This document shows, in pieces, positions 34,202-45,829 of a stretch of DNA of 64,000 nt. The DNA is from Allobaculum sp. Allo2. Lineage in GTDB: Bacteria > Bacillota_I > Bacilli_A > Erysipelotrichales > Erysipelotrichaceae. Below the pieces are notes generated by a model. That model did no database searches and was not told the origin of the DNA. It worked only from the letters and a program-made list of their open reading frames with translations. The position numbers were made by a program, and so were the translations under genes. Every line of letters starts with the position of its first letter. Within the stretch, counting starts at the first letter, position 1. The stretch is taken from the NCBI RefSeq assembly GCF_022701175.1, contig NZ_CP078088.1, forward strand, positions 1,674,001-1,738,000. The letters are read 5' to 3'.

Positions 34202-34303
34202 CTAAGTTCGACTTCGTTCGTGAATCTGTTCTGGATCTGCTGGCGCAATTTCGTTTAAAAAGCGCTGAAGTTCGGCTTCGTTCGCAAATCCGTTCTGGAT
34301 CTG
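34178..34303. repeat. Diverged tandem duplication at the 3' end of the anti-sigma gene
   Basis: Copies 34178-34239 and 34240-34303 share most bases (each begins CTGGCGCAATT and ends GTTCTGGATCTG). One copy is coding; the other contains the stop codon, where CAG in one copy corresponds to TAG in the other. Confidence 0.7.
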
Positions 34304-35298
34304 TTCTTCAGTTAAAAGACTTTCCAGATCTTTTCTGCTTACCGACAGACTGTCGCCGTTTTTATCCTGTACGCGGATTTCCTGCAGAGCAGGGGTTAAT
34401 GCCAGTATGATTTTGCAGCGGTCTTTCCAGGAATGAACCTCGGATTCAGAAAACTGATTCAGGGTGCAGTCTTCCGTTTTCCATATCCAGATTCGAGATT
34501 GTGGATCTTCCGTGTAGTCCATTGTGAAAGAGACGGGCCTGTGATCCACCGTGAAATTCGGCCAGCACAGCGGCATTCGCTGAGTGTCGCCTGGAGATCC
34601 GTTCATATACGGAGCGTAATAGCGGCCCATCGCATTAATAATCTCCCCATCCCGGTAAATGACTTCTCCCTTAAGCGTAATTTGCTGGACGGACTGCGGA
34701 AAGTCGACTTCAACGGTTTCTTTCTGGCTGAGCAGGCCGCTCCCGCCATAGAGCGTCAGTTCGCAGTTTTCATTGCTGGCGTCGCAGGCGATCTGGCTTT
34801 TACAAATCCGATGGAAGGACTCGTACCGGCTATAACAAGAACGGTGGAGTTTCCATCCTCGCTTTGATACTGCGACCGGATGTAGACATCCTGTACCTCC
34901 AGACGGCTGCCGTGAAAAACAGAACGCCGGACCCGATGCCAAGAACCAGACAGAGAAGGATCAGAACGGTGACGATCACCCGATTTTTCGAAGCGTACGC
35001 CCTGTCTTTTTCAGGGCGTTTTTACAGGAATGTCCTGTACGTCCGGGATCTCTGGGACGGGTTGACGCATCGCATCCCATTCGGCTTTGCATTTCGGACA
35101 CTGATCGATATGTCTCTGGATAAACGCACTGCTTAACGGGCTGGTCAGTCCTTCCACGTAAAGAGGAAGAAGATCCTGTACCAGTTCACATTGCGTATTG
35201 GAATCAACGAATTCCTTGTCGAAAGCCGTCTCCATATTCATTGAATTTTCTGTATTCGCATTCCTTTTATCTGGATTGTTCTCCGGTAAATTCATCAT
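34202..35298 (-). CDS. Zinc-finger (zf-HC2) membrane anti-sigma factor, four frameshifts
   Basis: The N-terminal cytoplasmic zf-HC2 domain is clear: CELVQDLLPLYVEGLTSP ... IQRHIDQCPKCKAEW, i.e. the H-x3-C-x2-C anti-sigma zinc motif plus an upstream Cys. After repair of A and G runs near 35020, 34985 and 34900 there is one membrane helix (NRVIVTVLILLCLVLGIGSGVLFF). An extracytoplasmic domain of about 240 residues follows (ELTLYGGSGLLSQKETVEVDFPQSV ...), with another break near 34800. It should hold the ECF sigma factor inactive until an envelope signal. The start ATG overlaps the sigma stop (ATGA), so the two are translationally coupled. The end is affected by a tandem duplication. Confidence 0.8.
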
Positions 35299-35767
35299 TT
35301 TACATTCCCCTCTTTCCTTAGCCATAATTCGCGAAGCTTTTCCTTGCCTCGATAAAACATCACCCGGCTCCACGTTTCGCTTCTGCCCAGTATTTCTCCG
35401 ATTTCCCGATAGCTCATGAAACAGAAAATTCTCAGATACAGGATTTCCCGGTACGGTTCAGAAAGCTCATGCAGGCATCCAAAAATGCGCAGATCCCTTT
35501 GTTTCGGATCGAAGGAGAACATTTCTTCTGCCAATGGAACATGATTCTTCTGCCGCCGCATAGCATCGCAGTACAGATTTTTGCGATCGAGCAAAGCCAT
35601 GAGGAAAGGGAACTGTTTCCCTGGAACGTATCGATTTTCAGAGCCGCCTTCAGAAAGGTTTCCTGCATCAGGTCTTCGGATAAAGCTGGATTCTGACTGA
35701 GCGAGAGCAGATACAAGTACACCTTGCGGGAATAGGTTCTGTACATCTGATCAAGATCCTGATTCAT
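35295..35767 (-). CDS. ECF RNA polymerase sigma factor (one frameshift)
   Basis: About 158 residues. Region 2 is MYRTYSRKVYLYLLSLSQNPALSEDLMQETFLKA ... FQGNSSLSSWLCSIAKN, with the ECF pattern AEDLxQETFLKA. Region 4 is ELSEPYREILYLRIFCFMSYREIGEILGRSETWSRVMFYRGKEKL, a clear HTH. The break is in AAAAA near 35576. The gene is preceded by SD GGAGGA and by a near-ideal ECF-type promoter, so it is probably autoregulated. It is coupled to the anti-sigma gene. Targets are unknown; an envelope-stress role is inferred from the partner. Confidence 0.92.
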
Positions 35768-35790
35768 CGTGTTCCTCCTTTCACTTATAA

Positions 35791-35817
35791 GACGCAGGAA
35801 CGCTGTACTTTGTTACA
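35791..35817 (-). promoter_or_regulatory. Autoregulatory ECF-type promoter
   Basis: Minus strand TGTAAC (35817-35812), 17 bases, CGTC (35794-35791), 23 bases ahead of the sigma ATG. It matches the TGAAAC-N16/17-CGTC class recognised by SigM/SigW/SigX-like factors. Confidence 0.7.
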
Positions 35818-36121
35818 TTCAGGAGAGATTTATTTTCAAAATTTGAAATTTGTCTGAGGAAATCAATCATACCGCCATCCTGCTGTCTTAGAAATCCCGT
35901 ATATGGAATGCAAAACGAATCCAGAAAGAAAAAAAGGAGGACGAATCGAGTTTACGAATTGATCCTCCTGAAAATGGAAATGGTTTGTGGAACAGGATTT
36001 GCGCAAGAGGAATGGAGGAATCCGATCGGGAAGGCGCAGACCTTCTCGTCAGTTCCGCGCTTTGCCGATCAGCCATTCATCTTTTTCATCCTTCTTTTTT
36101 CACCATTCTTTTTGACTTAGT
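35818..36121. other. Intergenic region between sigma operon and gltD
   Basis: About 300 bases with the gltD terminator (35934-35970) and otherwise only the region upstream of the sigma promoter. No supported gene. Confidence 0.4.
35934..35970 (-). terminator. Terminator of the asnB-gltB-gltD operon
   Basis: Minus strand AGGAGGAtcaATTCG-taaact-CGattcgTCCTCCT followed by TTTTTTTC. Confidence 0.85.
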
Positions 36122-37567
36122 CTATTCGATATTCGAGTAGCCCATGAGGTATTCATCGACTTCTCTGGCACACTCCCGGCCTTCCATCAGCGCCCAGACG
36201 ACCAGAGACTGGCCGCGACGGCAGTCGCCGCACGCGAACAGCGCGTCAGATACGCGTTTTCCGCCGGCTTCTGTTTCGATGGTGTTTCGAGCGGTAAGCG
36301 GCAGATCAAATTCGCTGGCCAGAGACTGCGGTACGCCCACAAATCCAGCCGCGATCAGCAGCAGATCGCAGGGAAGCGTCTGTTCTGTACCTTCAATCGG
36401 TTTAAAGCCCGGACCAACTTCTACGGTCGTTACGCTTTCAATATGCCCGTCCTGTTCGGTAATGGAGGCGATCGTCGTCTGGAAACGACGCGGATCTTCT
36501 CCAAATCGTTCTATAGCTTCTTTTTGCCCGTAATCGGTTTTCAGGACTTTGGGCCATTCCGGCCATGGATTGTTTTCAGCGCGGTGCAGCGGCGGCTTGG
36601 GCATCATTTCCAGAGCAGTAACGGATTTGCAGTGCTGACGAAGAACGGTTCCTGTGCAGTCATTTCCCGTATCCCCGCCGCCGACGATAATCACGTTTTT
36701 GTCTTTGGCCGAAATCAGAAAATCGGTACCGGCCAGAACATCCTTAGTCGTCTGCCGCAAAAAATCGACCGCATAATATACGCCGCCAAGCGCCGTGTCG
36801 ACTCCATTCAGACTGCGCGGCACGATGCTGCCGGCTGCCAGAACGATCGCGTCGTACTGCGTTTTTAGCTGTTCAAAGGAAATGTCCCTGCCGGCTTCTA
36901 CGCCGCAAAGAAAAGCCACGCCTTCCTGTTCGAGCAGATGGATGCGCCGTTCAACGACTGACTTGTCGAGTTTCATGTTGGGAATGCCGTACATCAGAAG
37001 TCCGCCAGGACGATCGTCCTTTTCATAGACATCCACAAAGTGACCGCGCCGATTGAGATAGTTTGCGCAGCTCAGACCGGAAGGACCGGAACCGATGATC
37101 GCCACGCGCTTTCCGGTCTGTTCCTCAATTTCGGCCGGCTTGACCCAGCCGTTTTTAAACCCGTTTTCAATAATGAAAAACTCGTTGTCATGAACCGTGG
37201 TCGGCTGTGAATCGATGCCGTTGATGCACGCCTTTTCACAGAGCGCAGGGCAGATCCGGCTGGTAAATTCAGGAAACGGGTTCGTTTTCAAAAGCCGGAT
37301 GAGGGCGTACTGATCGTTTTTGAGGGCGAGCTGTTCGTTCCATTCCGGAATGAGATTGTGAAGCGGACAGCCTGTCGTCATTCCGTTCAGGGAAATCGCG
37401 GACTGACAGAACGGAACGCCGCAGTGCATGCAGCGCGCCGCCTGTTCTCTTCTTCGGCTTTCGTCTAAGGGACGATGAAATTCGCCAAACGTTTTCAAAC
37501 GTTCGGATTCCGGAAGAATCGGGTCATCCTGCCTGGTGTATTCAAGAAATCCAAAGTTCTTTTCCAT
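36122..37567 (-). CDS. gltD: Glutamate synthase [NADPH] small subunit
   Basis: 481 residues, intact. It supplies electrons from NADPH to the large subunit. The N-terminal Fe-S module has CMHCGVPFC, TTGCPLHNLIPEWN and ICPALCEKACINGID. Two Rossmann domains follow: FAD (VAIIGSGPSGLSCANYLNRRG) and NADPH (VIIVGGGDTGNDCTGTVLRQ). The C-terminal FACGDCRRGQSLVVWAL closes the FAD site. The ATG at 37567 follows AAAGGACG, 16 bases after the gltB stop, consistent with translational linkage. It is the last gene of the operon. Confidence 0.97.
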   Translation of the reverse strand: MEKNFGFLEYTRQDDPILPESERLKTFGEFHRPLDESRRREQAARCMHCGVPFCQSAISLNGMTTGCPLHNLIPEWNEQLALKNDQYALIRLLKTNPFPEFTSRICPALCEKACINGIDSQPTTVHDNEFFIIENGFKNGWVKPAEIEEQTGKRVAIIGSGPSGLSCANYLNRRGHFVDVYEKDDRPGGLLMYGIPNMKLDKSVVERRIHLLEQEGVAFLCGVEAGRDISFEQLKTQYDAIVLAAGSIVPRSLNGVDTALGGVYYAVDFLRQTTKDVLAGTDFLISAKDKNVIIVGGGDTGNDCTGTVLRQHCKSVTALEMMPKPPLHRAENNPWPEWPKVLKTDYGQKEAIERFGEDPRRFQTTIASITEQDGHIESVTTVEVGPGFKPIEGTEQTLPCDLLLIAAGFVGVPQSLASEFDLPLTARNTIETEAGGKRVSDALFACGDCRRGQSLVVWALMEGRECAREVDEYLMGYSNIE

Positions 37568-37583
37568 AGTGACATCGTCCTTT

Positions 37584-40500
37584 CTAGTGCGGATAGGCCA
37601 TCTCAAAGGCTTTGAGAGCGGCTTCCTGTTCGCTGTAGCCCAGATCTTCAAGCGCCTTGATATCTGTGCGGATTTTCTGGTAATCGCGCGGCACGATTTT
37701 CTTGAACTGATCGAGCTTCGTCCGATAGTCCTTTAAAAGCGATGCGGCTAAAGGACTGCCGGTCGCTTTCACATGGTCTTTAAGAATGGCTTCAAGGGCC
37801 TCAATATCGGTTTTGCTTTCCAGCATTTCCAGATCGACAAGTTCCGGGTTCACATGGAGATACAGCTCATGCTCTCGATCGAGCACGTAGGCGATGCCGC
37901 CGCTCATGCCGGCCGCAAAGTTTTTGCCGACCGGACCTAAAACCACGGCCGTTCCGCCAGTCATGTATTCGAGTCCGTGATCGCCGCAGCCCTCACAGAC
38001 CGCCACGGCGCCAGAGTTTCGAACGCAGAAGCGTTCGCCGGCTTTCCGTTGATGAACGCTTTGCCCGAAGTGGCTCCATAAAGCGCCACATTGCCGATGA
38101 TCACATTTTCTTCCGGTTTAAAGCCGGAAACTTTTGGCGGATAAATGGCCAGCGTACCGCCAGAAAGACCTTTTCCAAGGTAATCGTTGGCATCGCCTTC
38201 ACATTCCAGGCGGAGCCCTTGCGGAATGAACGCGCCAAAGGACTGTCCGGCACCGCCATGCGCCCGTACGGTAATCAGATCTTCGTCCAGCGTTTCGCCT
38301 TTGGCTAAAGAGCGGGTCATTTCACTGCCAAGAATCGTGCCAAAGGTGCGGTTGGTCGAACAGATGTCGACATCCATCTCACACGCTTTTCTGCGTTTCA
38401 GATTTTTGCGCAGCGCAGGAAGGAGCACATCCACATCCAGACTCTGTTCGAGATGAAAATCAAACGCCTGACCGCTTTGATGATGGATCGGTTCAATGCC
38501 TTTGAGAAGATCATCAAGATGAGCAAGTTCGGCGCGTTCGAGTGCCTGCGTATTTCGGACTTTCAGACAGCTGGCCGCCTGACCAACCATTTCATCGAGC
38601 GTCGCAAAGCCCAGTTCAGCCATGATTTCGCGCAGTTCCATGGCGGTAAAACGCATGAAGTTCATGACGTATTCCGGTTTGCCCTTAAAGCGCTTGCGCA
38701 GTTCTTCGTTCTGAGTCGCAATGCCAAACGGACACGTATCGAGTGAGCAGACGCGCATCATGCGGCAGCCCATGGATACGAGCGGAGCCGTCGCAAAGCC
38801 AAATTCTTCCGCGCCAAGTAACGCCGCGATGGCGACATCGATTCCGCTCATGAGCTTGCCGTCCGTTTCGAGAATCACCTGCTGACGCAGACCATTGGCA
38901 CTCAGTTCCTTATGCGACTGAATGAGACCGAGCTCCCAGGGAAGACCTGCATGATGGATCGAACTCTGGCCGGCAGCGCCGGTACCGCCGTCGTAGCCGG
39001 AAATCAGGATGACCGCCGCACCGGCCTTGGCGACACCGCAGGCGACGGTGCCTACCCCGTTTTCCGAACAGAGCTTGACGGAAATTCTGGCGTCTCGATT
39101 CGCGTTTTTCAAATCGAAAATGAGCTGGGCGAGATCTTCAATCGAGTAAATATCGTGGTGAGGAGGCGGAGAAATCAGCGTTACGCCTGGCGTGGAACAG
39201 CGCGTTTTCGCGATCCACGGATACACTTTGCCGCCTGGCAGATGACCGCCTTCGCCCGGCTTGGCGCCCTGCGCCATCTTGATCTGAATTTCGCTGGCGG
39301 AGCAGAGATAGGCGGAATCGACGCCAAAGCGGCCGGAAGCAACCTGCTTAATGGCGGAATTGCGCAAGGTTCCATAGCGTTCGGGCCGTTCGCCGCCTTC
39401 CCCGGAGTTCGAACGGCCGCCCAGACGGTTCATGGCTTCCGCCATGCATTCGTGCGCTTCCTGAGAAATGGACCCATACGACATGGCCCCCGTTTTAAAG
39501 CGTTTCACGATCGATTCAACGGGTTCGACATCTTCCAGCGGAATCGATGGACGGCTTCCCTCAAAACAAAGAAGGTTGCGCAGGTTATGGGGTGCATTTT
39601 CGTCATGAATCCGTTTCGAATACGCTTTGAACAAGTCATAATCCCCGGTCTGCACTGCGCTCTGGAGCATAACAATCGCTTCTGGAGAATACAGGTGGTC
39701 TTCCTTGCCTTTGCCCGAGCGCAGCTTATGAAAGCCGATCGAATCGAGAGACGTATTGGCGCGCAATCCGAGCGGATCGAAGGCACGGGCGTGGCGCCAG
39801 AGCAGATCTTCTTCGATTTCCTTCAGACCAATACCGCCGATTTCGTACTGCGTATTCGTGAAGTACGCGTCGATAACGTCTTTGGAAATACCTACGGCTT
39901 CAAAAATCTGAGCACCCTGATACGACTGGAGGGTGGAAATGCCCATTTTGGCGGCAATTTTGACGATGCCCGAAAGGACCGCCTGATTGTAGTCTTCGAT
40001 GGCTTTGGAAGGTTCCTTATCGAGAATGTCCTTGTCGATCAGCTCTTCGATGCATTCGTGGGCGAGATACGGATAAATGCCGCTGGCACCAAAACCGAGC
40101 AAAGCCGCAAATTCATGGACCGTTTTCGGCTCGCCGCTTTCGAGAAGAATCGACATGGCCGTCTTCTTTTTCGTAGCGACCAGATGCTGTTCAAGGGCCG
40201 AAACCGCAAGCAGACTCGGAATCGCCATATGGCTTTCGTCCACGCCCTGGTCGGAAAGAATCAGAATCGAACAGCCGTCTCGGTATGCCCGGTCGCATTC
40301 GATAAACAGCTGATCGAGCGCGTCCTTGAGGGCATTCCTTTGTAAAGAGCAGGGAAATGACGCGGGATTTCAGTCCCGGCTGATTGAGACTGCGAATTTT
40401 GTCCATGTCGCTGGCATCGAGAATGGGATGATTGATTTCCAGCAGTGCGCAGTTGCCGGCTTTTTCTTCGAGAAGATTTCCAGAAGAACCAATATAGATG

Positions 40501-42076
40501 GTCGTATCGGTAACGACTTTTTCGCGCAGCGAATCGATCGGCGGATTGGTGACCTGCGCGAACAGCTGCTTGAAATAATGAAAGAGCGTGGGATGAAGTT
40601 TCGAGAGCAGCGCTAACGGAACATCGGTTCCCATGGAAGCAATCGGTTCTTTTGCTTCTCTGGCCATCGGCAAAATCTGATCGTTCACATCTTCGTAAGT
40701 GTAGCCGAAATTGCGGTACAGTTCGTCGCGCAGTTTCTGCTCGTGCATCTGCGGTTTTCGATCGCGCGATTTGAGATCTTCGAGATGCATGAGTTTCAGG
40801 CTCAGCCATTCGCCATACGGGTGAGAACTGGCGTAGCGCGCTTTCAGTTCTTCATCAGGAATCAGGCGGCCTTCCTTCGTATCGATCAGCAGCATTCGGC
40901 CGGGCATCAGCCGCGATTTTTCGACGATCTGATCCGGTTCAATATCGAGTACGCCGACTTCCGAAGAAAGAATGAACTGCCCGTCTTTGGTGATGTAGTA
41001 GCGCGCTGGACGCAGACCGTTTCGATCAAGAACTGCCCCGCACACTTCGCCATCGGAAAACAGAATGGCCGCTGGACCGTCCCAGGGTTCCATCATGGTC
41101 GCGTAGTAGTGATAAAAGTCCTTGCGCTTTGGATCCATCGGGACATGCTTCCACGGTTCGGGAATGCAGATTGCAACCGCCTTGGCCAGATCCATGCCGT
41201 TCATCGTCAGAAATTCGAGTGTATTGTCGAGCATGGCTGAATCGGATCCATCCGGATTAATGACGGGAAGGACTTTTTATACTGGGTGTCGATCAGCGGA
41301 CTCGTCATGCTTTCTTCACGCGCCAGCATGCGGTTTGCATTGCCGCGAATTGTGTTGATTTCGCCGTTGTGCGCAATCATCCGGTTGGGATGCGCGCGTT
41401 TCCAGCTTGGTTTTGTGTTGGTCGAAAAGCGGGAATGCACGATTGCGATAGCACTCTGATAGTCTTCCGACTGCAGATCCAGATAAAACCGCCGCAGCTG
41501 ATCCACTAAAAACATGCCTTTGTAGACGATCGTCCGGCAGGAAAGCGACGCGACGTATGTGTGCGGACAGCTCTTTTCAAACTCGCGGCGAAGCACATAG
41601 AGCAGACGATCAAAGTCCTTGCGCGTCTTTACTGTATCTGGCGCTTTGAGAAACGCCTGCCAGATGGAGGGCATGCATTCTTTTGCGGGTTCGCCAAGAA
41701 TTTCTTCCTGAACGGGCACCTTTCGCCAGCCCAGAAACGTACAGTCTTCCTTGCGGGCCATCGTCACAAACAGCTTTTTGGCCTGGTTTCGTTCGAGTTC
41801 ATTTTGCGGAAAGAAAAACATGCCGATGCCGGTACGGCCATTGGGGACGTAGTCGATATCGATCTGCCGGCAGGCCTTGGTGAAAAAGGTATCGCTGACC
41901 TGCAGAAGAATGCCGACTCCATCGCCTACCGTTCCGCTGGCATCTTTTCCGGCGCGGTGTTCGAGCTTTTCGACAATATGGAGCGCCTGGTCGACAACGT
42001 GATGGGAAGGCGTACCGTCCATCTGACAGACGGTACCGATGCCGCAGGCATCGTGTTCTTTCAGGAATTCATTCAT
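37584..42076 (-). CDS. gltB: Glutamate synthase large subunit (three frameshifts)
   Basis: About 1500 residues. It converts glutamine + 2-oxoglutarate to two glutamates. The start MNEFLKEHDACGIG places the catalytic N-terminal Cys after a short propeptide (residue 11). The class II amidotransferase domain continues through RFSTNTKPSWKRAHPNRMIAHNGEINT. The FMN/synthase domain has SNSGEGGERPERYG, KPGEGGHLPGGKV and SGYDGGTGAA, with the 3Fe-4S cysteines in CRMMRVCSLDTCPFGIATQ. The C-terminal GXGXG beta-helix includes GAGQSFGAF and YMTGGTAVVLG. Breaks are near 41263, 40340 and 38025. The ATG at 42076 follows AAAGGAA, 13 bases after asnB. Confidence 0.97.
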
Positions 42077-42089
42077 AAGGATTTCCTTT

Positions 42090-43669
42090 CTAGCTTCCGC
42101 TTTCCCCGTAGTTGGAAAGCACGCGGGCGGAGGGATCTTTCACATCGCATCCCTTCCAGTTTTTATTGGGCATCCAGAAATCGACAATCATCTGCGACTG
42201 GCCTGGATAGTGTTTTCAAACAGTTCGCGATACAGCAGCGACTCCTTGGTAAAGGGCATCGCATGCGTATACTGCTGTCTCTTTTCTTCGAATTCTTCAT
42301 CGGTATATCGTTCTTCGGCATACGCTTTGAGATCATCGGCCATCGAATGGCCGACCGCATCCGGAACGCGGCTTTCTGACGGAAGAGAATGGACTCAGGA
42401 AGCAGATGATCCTCTTCAAAAGCATGACGCAGAAGGTATTTGCCGATGCCGTACGTATTCATCTTTCTGGCCGGATCGACGGCCATTACGTAGGAGACGA
42501 AATCGAGATCTCCAAAGGGGACCCGGGCTTCCATGGAATGGGTGGAAATGCACCGGTCGGCTCGCAGAACGTCATACATATGCAGCTCGCGTACACGCTT
42601 CTCGCTTTCTTTCTGGAATTCTTCAGGGAGGGGGCGAAGTCGGTGTATTTGTACCCGAACAGCTCATCGGAAATCTCACCGGTCAGAAGCACGCGGATAT
42701 CGCTCATTTCCCGGATCTTTTGCAGAGGAGATACATACCCATGGACGCGCGGATCGTTGTGATATCAAACGTAGCCAGTTCGGCAATGACTTCTTCCAGA
42801 GAGGAGAGCACTTCCTCTTTGGTCATGATCAGTTCGTGATGATTACTTCCGATAAATTCAGCGACCTGTCTTGCGTATTTGAGATCGATCGCATCGTCTT
42901 CCATGCCGATCGCAAACGTTTCGATCGGACGGTCCATCTGTCTGGCGGCAATGGTGCAGACCAGAGAGGAATCGAGTCCTCCGGAAAGGAGGAAACCGAC
43001 GGGCATATCCGCATCCAGGCGTTTCAGCACGCCGTCAATCAGCCGGTCATGAATGGTTTTGCAGATCGTTTCAAGATCATCGTCAATCACGGCATCCACC
43101 TGACTCATGTCACGATAACAGATGAACTGACCGTCTTTGTAAAAATGTCCGGGCGGGAAGGGATAAATCGTTTCGACCAGCCCTTCCAGGTTTTTGGCTT
43201 CTGAGGCAAAGCAGATTTCGCCGTATGGGGTATAGCCGTAATGCAGAGGACGAATGCCGATCGGATCGCGGGCAGCGATCAGCGATTTCGACTGGCCATC
43301 GTAAATCACGCACGCAAATTCCGCATCAAGCTGTTCAAACATCCCGGTGCCGTATTCTTCGTAAAGAGGAAGCAGAATTTCGCAGTCAGAATCGGAATGG
43401 AAGGCATAGCCTCTGGCCGCCAGTTCGCTTTTGATTTTTCGAAACCCGTAAATTTCGCCATTGCAGACCAGCGCATTTTCGCCAAGAAAGAAGGGCTGCA
43501 TGCCTGAAGCGTCAGGGCCCATAATGGACAGCCGCTGGAATCCAAGCACTGCGCCATCGAGTACAACGACCTTCGTGTCATCCGGTCCGCGGGTTTCCGT
43601 TTTCTTCAAAGCCGCTTCGATTGCATCAGCATTCGGATGATAAGTCTGTACGGAAAAAACTGTGCACAT
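42090..43669 (-). CDS. asnB: Asparagine synthase (glutamine-hydrolysing), four frameshifts
   Basis: About 527 residues. The start MCTVFSVQ leaves Cys-2 as the amidotransferase nucleophile. RGPDD, RLSIMG, NGEIYGFRKI and DSDCEILLPLYEEYG follow in the class II GATase domain. The synthetase domain has the PP-loop SGGLDSSLV, then TGEISDELFGYKY and EARVPFGDLDFV. Breaks are near 42722 (AAAA), 42630 (CCC), 42370 (CC) and 42213; repair gives an ending DPSARVLSNYGESGS. SD AAGGAG. First gene of the asnB-gltB-gltD operon, separated from glnN by a hairpin that may partly terminate transcription. Confidence 0.95.
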
Positions 43670-43699
43670 AAGATTCTCCTTAAAAATGGGTGAAAGAAA

Positions 43700-43720
43700 A
43701 CAAGCGGCAGAGCCGCTTGT
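43700..43720 (-). terminator. Hairpin between glnN and asnB
   Basis: ACAAGCGGC-aga-GCCGCTTGT, a perfect nine-base stem followed on the minus strand by TTTTCTTTC. It may be a partial terminator that lowers asnB-gltBD expression relative to glnN. Confidence 0.7.
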
Positions 43721-43724
43721 GAAA

Positions 43725-45815
43725 TTAGAGTCCAAACAGAAGTCGATCGTAGCCAGGGAACGGCCAGTATTTCTGGTCCGTCATGGTTTCGAGCGCGTCG
43801 CAATGCTTTCTCAGCTCTTCCATATCCGGGAGGATTACTTCGCGGACATAGTCGGCTGCAGTTTCGATCGGTTCCAGATGATCCATCGTATCGCGATCGG
43901 CCTTGAGCTGTTCGAGCGCTGCAAACGCTTTGGTCAGTTCGGAATTGCCGCGCGCCAGCATCGTGCCTTCGTAGCCCTGATCGGCGGGCAGACCCACCTG
44001 GGTTTTGACTAGAACGGTATCGGCAAGCGATTTCTGATAGGCACTGACGGCAGGAAGGATTTCCTGGCCGGCCATGTCGATCATCGTTCTGGCTTCGATG
44101 TTCAGCAGATGAACGTATTCTTCCATCAGGATTTCATAGCGGGAGAGAACTTCTTCTTCGCTCAGAACGTGATGCCGTTCAAAGAGCGCAATATTCTCGG
44201 GGCGTTTTAAATACGGGATGGCTTCCGGCGTGGTCCTGAGATTGAGCAGGCCGCGGCGTTCGGCTTCTTCGACCCATTCGTCGGAATAGCCGTTGCCATT
44301 AAAGATGATGCGGGAATGATTCGTGAAAATGTCACGAAGCAGCTTGTGCAGAGCGGAAGGAAGATCTTCGGCCTGTTCGAGCACGTCGGCAATCTGCATC
44401 AGCGAATCGGCGATCGCCGTATTCAGAATCATATTGATGCCGGCAATGGACTGGGCGGAGCCGGGCATACGGAATTCAAACTTGTTGCCGGTAAACGCGA
44501 ACGGGGATGTGCGGTTGCGGTCGGTCGTGTCAACGGGAAGTTTAGGCAGAACGCGGGCACCGATGTTCATGAACTGCTTGTCCTTGCTTCCGTAATCGGC
44601 ATCGGCTTTGATCGCTTCGATGACTTCCGCGAGTTCGTCGCCGGTAAAGATGGAGATGATAGCCGGAGGCGCTTCGTTTGCACCCAGACGGTGATCGTTT
44701 CCGGCGGTGGCTACCGAAAGGCGGAGCAGATCCTGGTGTTCGTCGACGGCTTTGACAATGCCGGCCAGGAACGTCAGAAACTGCAGGTTTTCGTACGGGG
44801 TATCGCCGGGTTCGAGAAGGTTTAGTCCGGTATTGGTGGAGAGGGACCAGTTGTTGTGCTTGCCGCTGCCGTTAATGCCTTCAAAAGGCTTTTCGTGAAG
44901 CAGAGCAACCAGGTTATGTTTTTGGCGATACGCTGGATCAGTTCCATAGTCAGCTGGTTCTGATCGGTCGCCAGGTTGGTGGTCGAGAAAATCGGTGCGA
45001 TTTCAAACTGAGCGGGCGCCACTTCGTTATGCTGGGTTTTGCCATGACGCCAAGTTTCCACAGCTCGACATTCAGTTCGTCCATGAACGATTTTACGCGG
45101 GACTGAATCGTTCCAAAGTAATGATCTTCCATTTCCTGCCCTTTTGGAGCCGGTGCGCCAAAGAGGGTACGTCCAGTAAAGATCAGATCCTTGCGCTGGT
45201 TGTACAGATCGCGGTCGACGAGAAAATATTCCTGTTCGGGACCGACGGTCGTTTTGACGGAGGCGACATCATCGATTCCAAACAGGCGAAGAATCCGCCT
45301 GGTCTGCTTTCCGATCGCTTCCATTGATCGCAGCAGAGGCGTTTTCTTATCCAGAGCGTGTCCGGTATAGGAACAGAAAGCGGTAGGAATGCAAAGAACG
45401 CCTTCCTTAATAAATGCATTGCTGGTGGGGTCCCATGCGGTATAGCCGCGGGCTTCAAACGTGGCACGCAGACCGCCGTTTGGAAAAGAGGAAGCATCCG
45501 GTTCGCCTTTAATGAGCTCGGAGCCTTTAAAGCCCATAATGACGGTTCCGTCTCCGTCCGGCGTAATAAAGGAATCGTGCTTTTCAGCGGTAATGCCGGT
45601 CATCGGCTGGAACCAGTGCGTGAAATGGGTCGCGCCTTCTTCAATGGCCCAGACTTTCATGGCATGGGCGACGGCGTTGGCGATTTTACGGTTCAGCGGA
45701 AGGCCCTGGTCGATCGTTTTTCAGTTCTCGATACGTATCTTTTGGCAGACGCTCTCGCATCTTCTGGTCGTCAAAGACCTTTTCACCAAAGATTTCTGCG
45801 ACGTTCGTATTCATA
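43725..45815 (-). CDS. glnN: Type III glutamine synthetase (three frameshifts)
   Basis: About 698 residues, the size of GSIII. It makes glutamine from glutamate, ammonia and ATP. Landmarks are [21 protein letters not shown] at the N-terminus, [21 protein letters not shown] (GSIII signature), [52 protein letters not shown] and [16 protein letters not shown]. The C-terminal extension has [17 protein letters not shown]. Breaks near 45718, 45045 and 44917 are all A runs. The ATG at 45815 follows AAGGAG. It is preceded by a sigma-A promoter and a structured leader that ends in a terminator-like hairpin. Confidence 0.96.
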
Positions 45816-45829
45816 ATCCATCTCCTTAT

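Noticed and set aside
33885..34205. 106-codon plus-strand frame
   Set aside because: No recognisable protein; it overlaps the flavoprotein promoter and a terminator.
38912..40345. Long open frame (477 codons) on the plus strand
   Set aside because: It is the reverse complement of gltB, which has unmistakable motifs; the plus-strand product has no family features.
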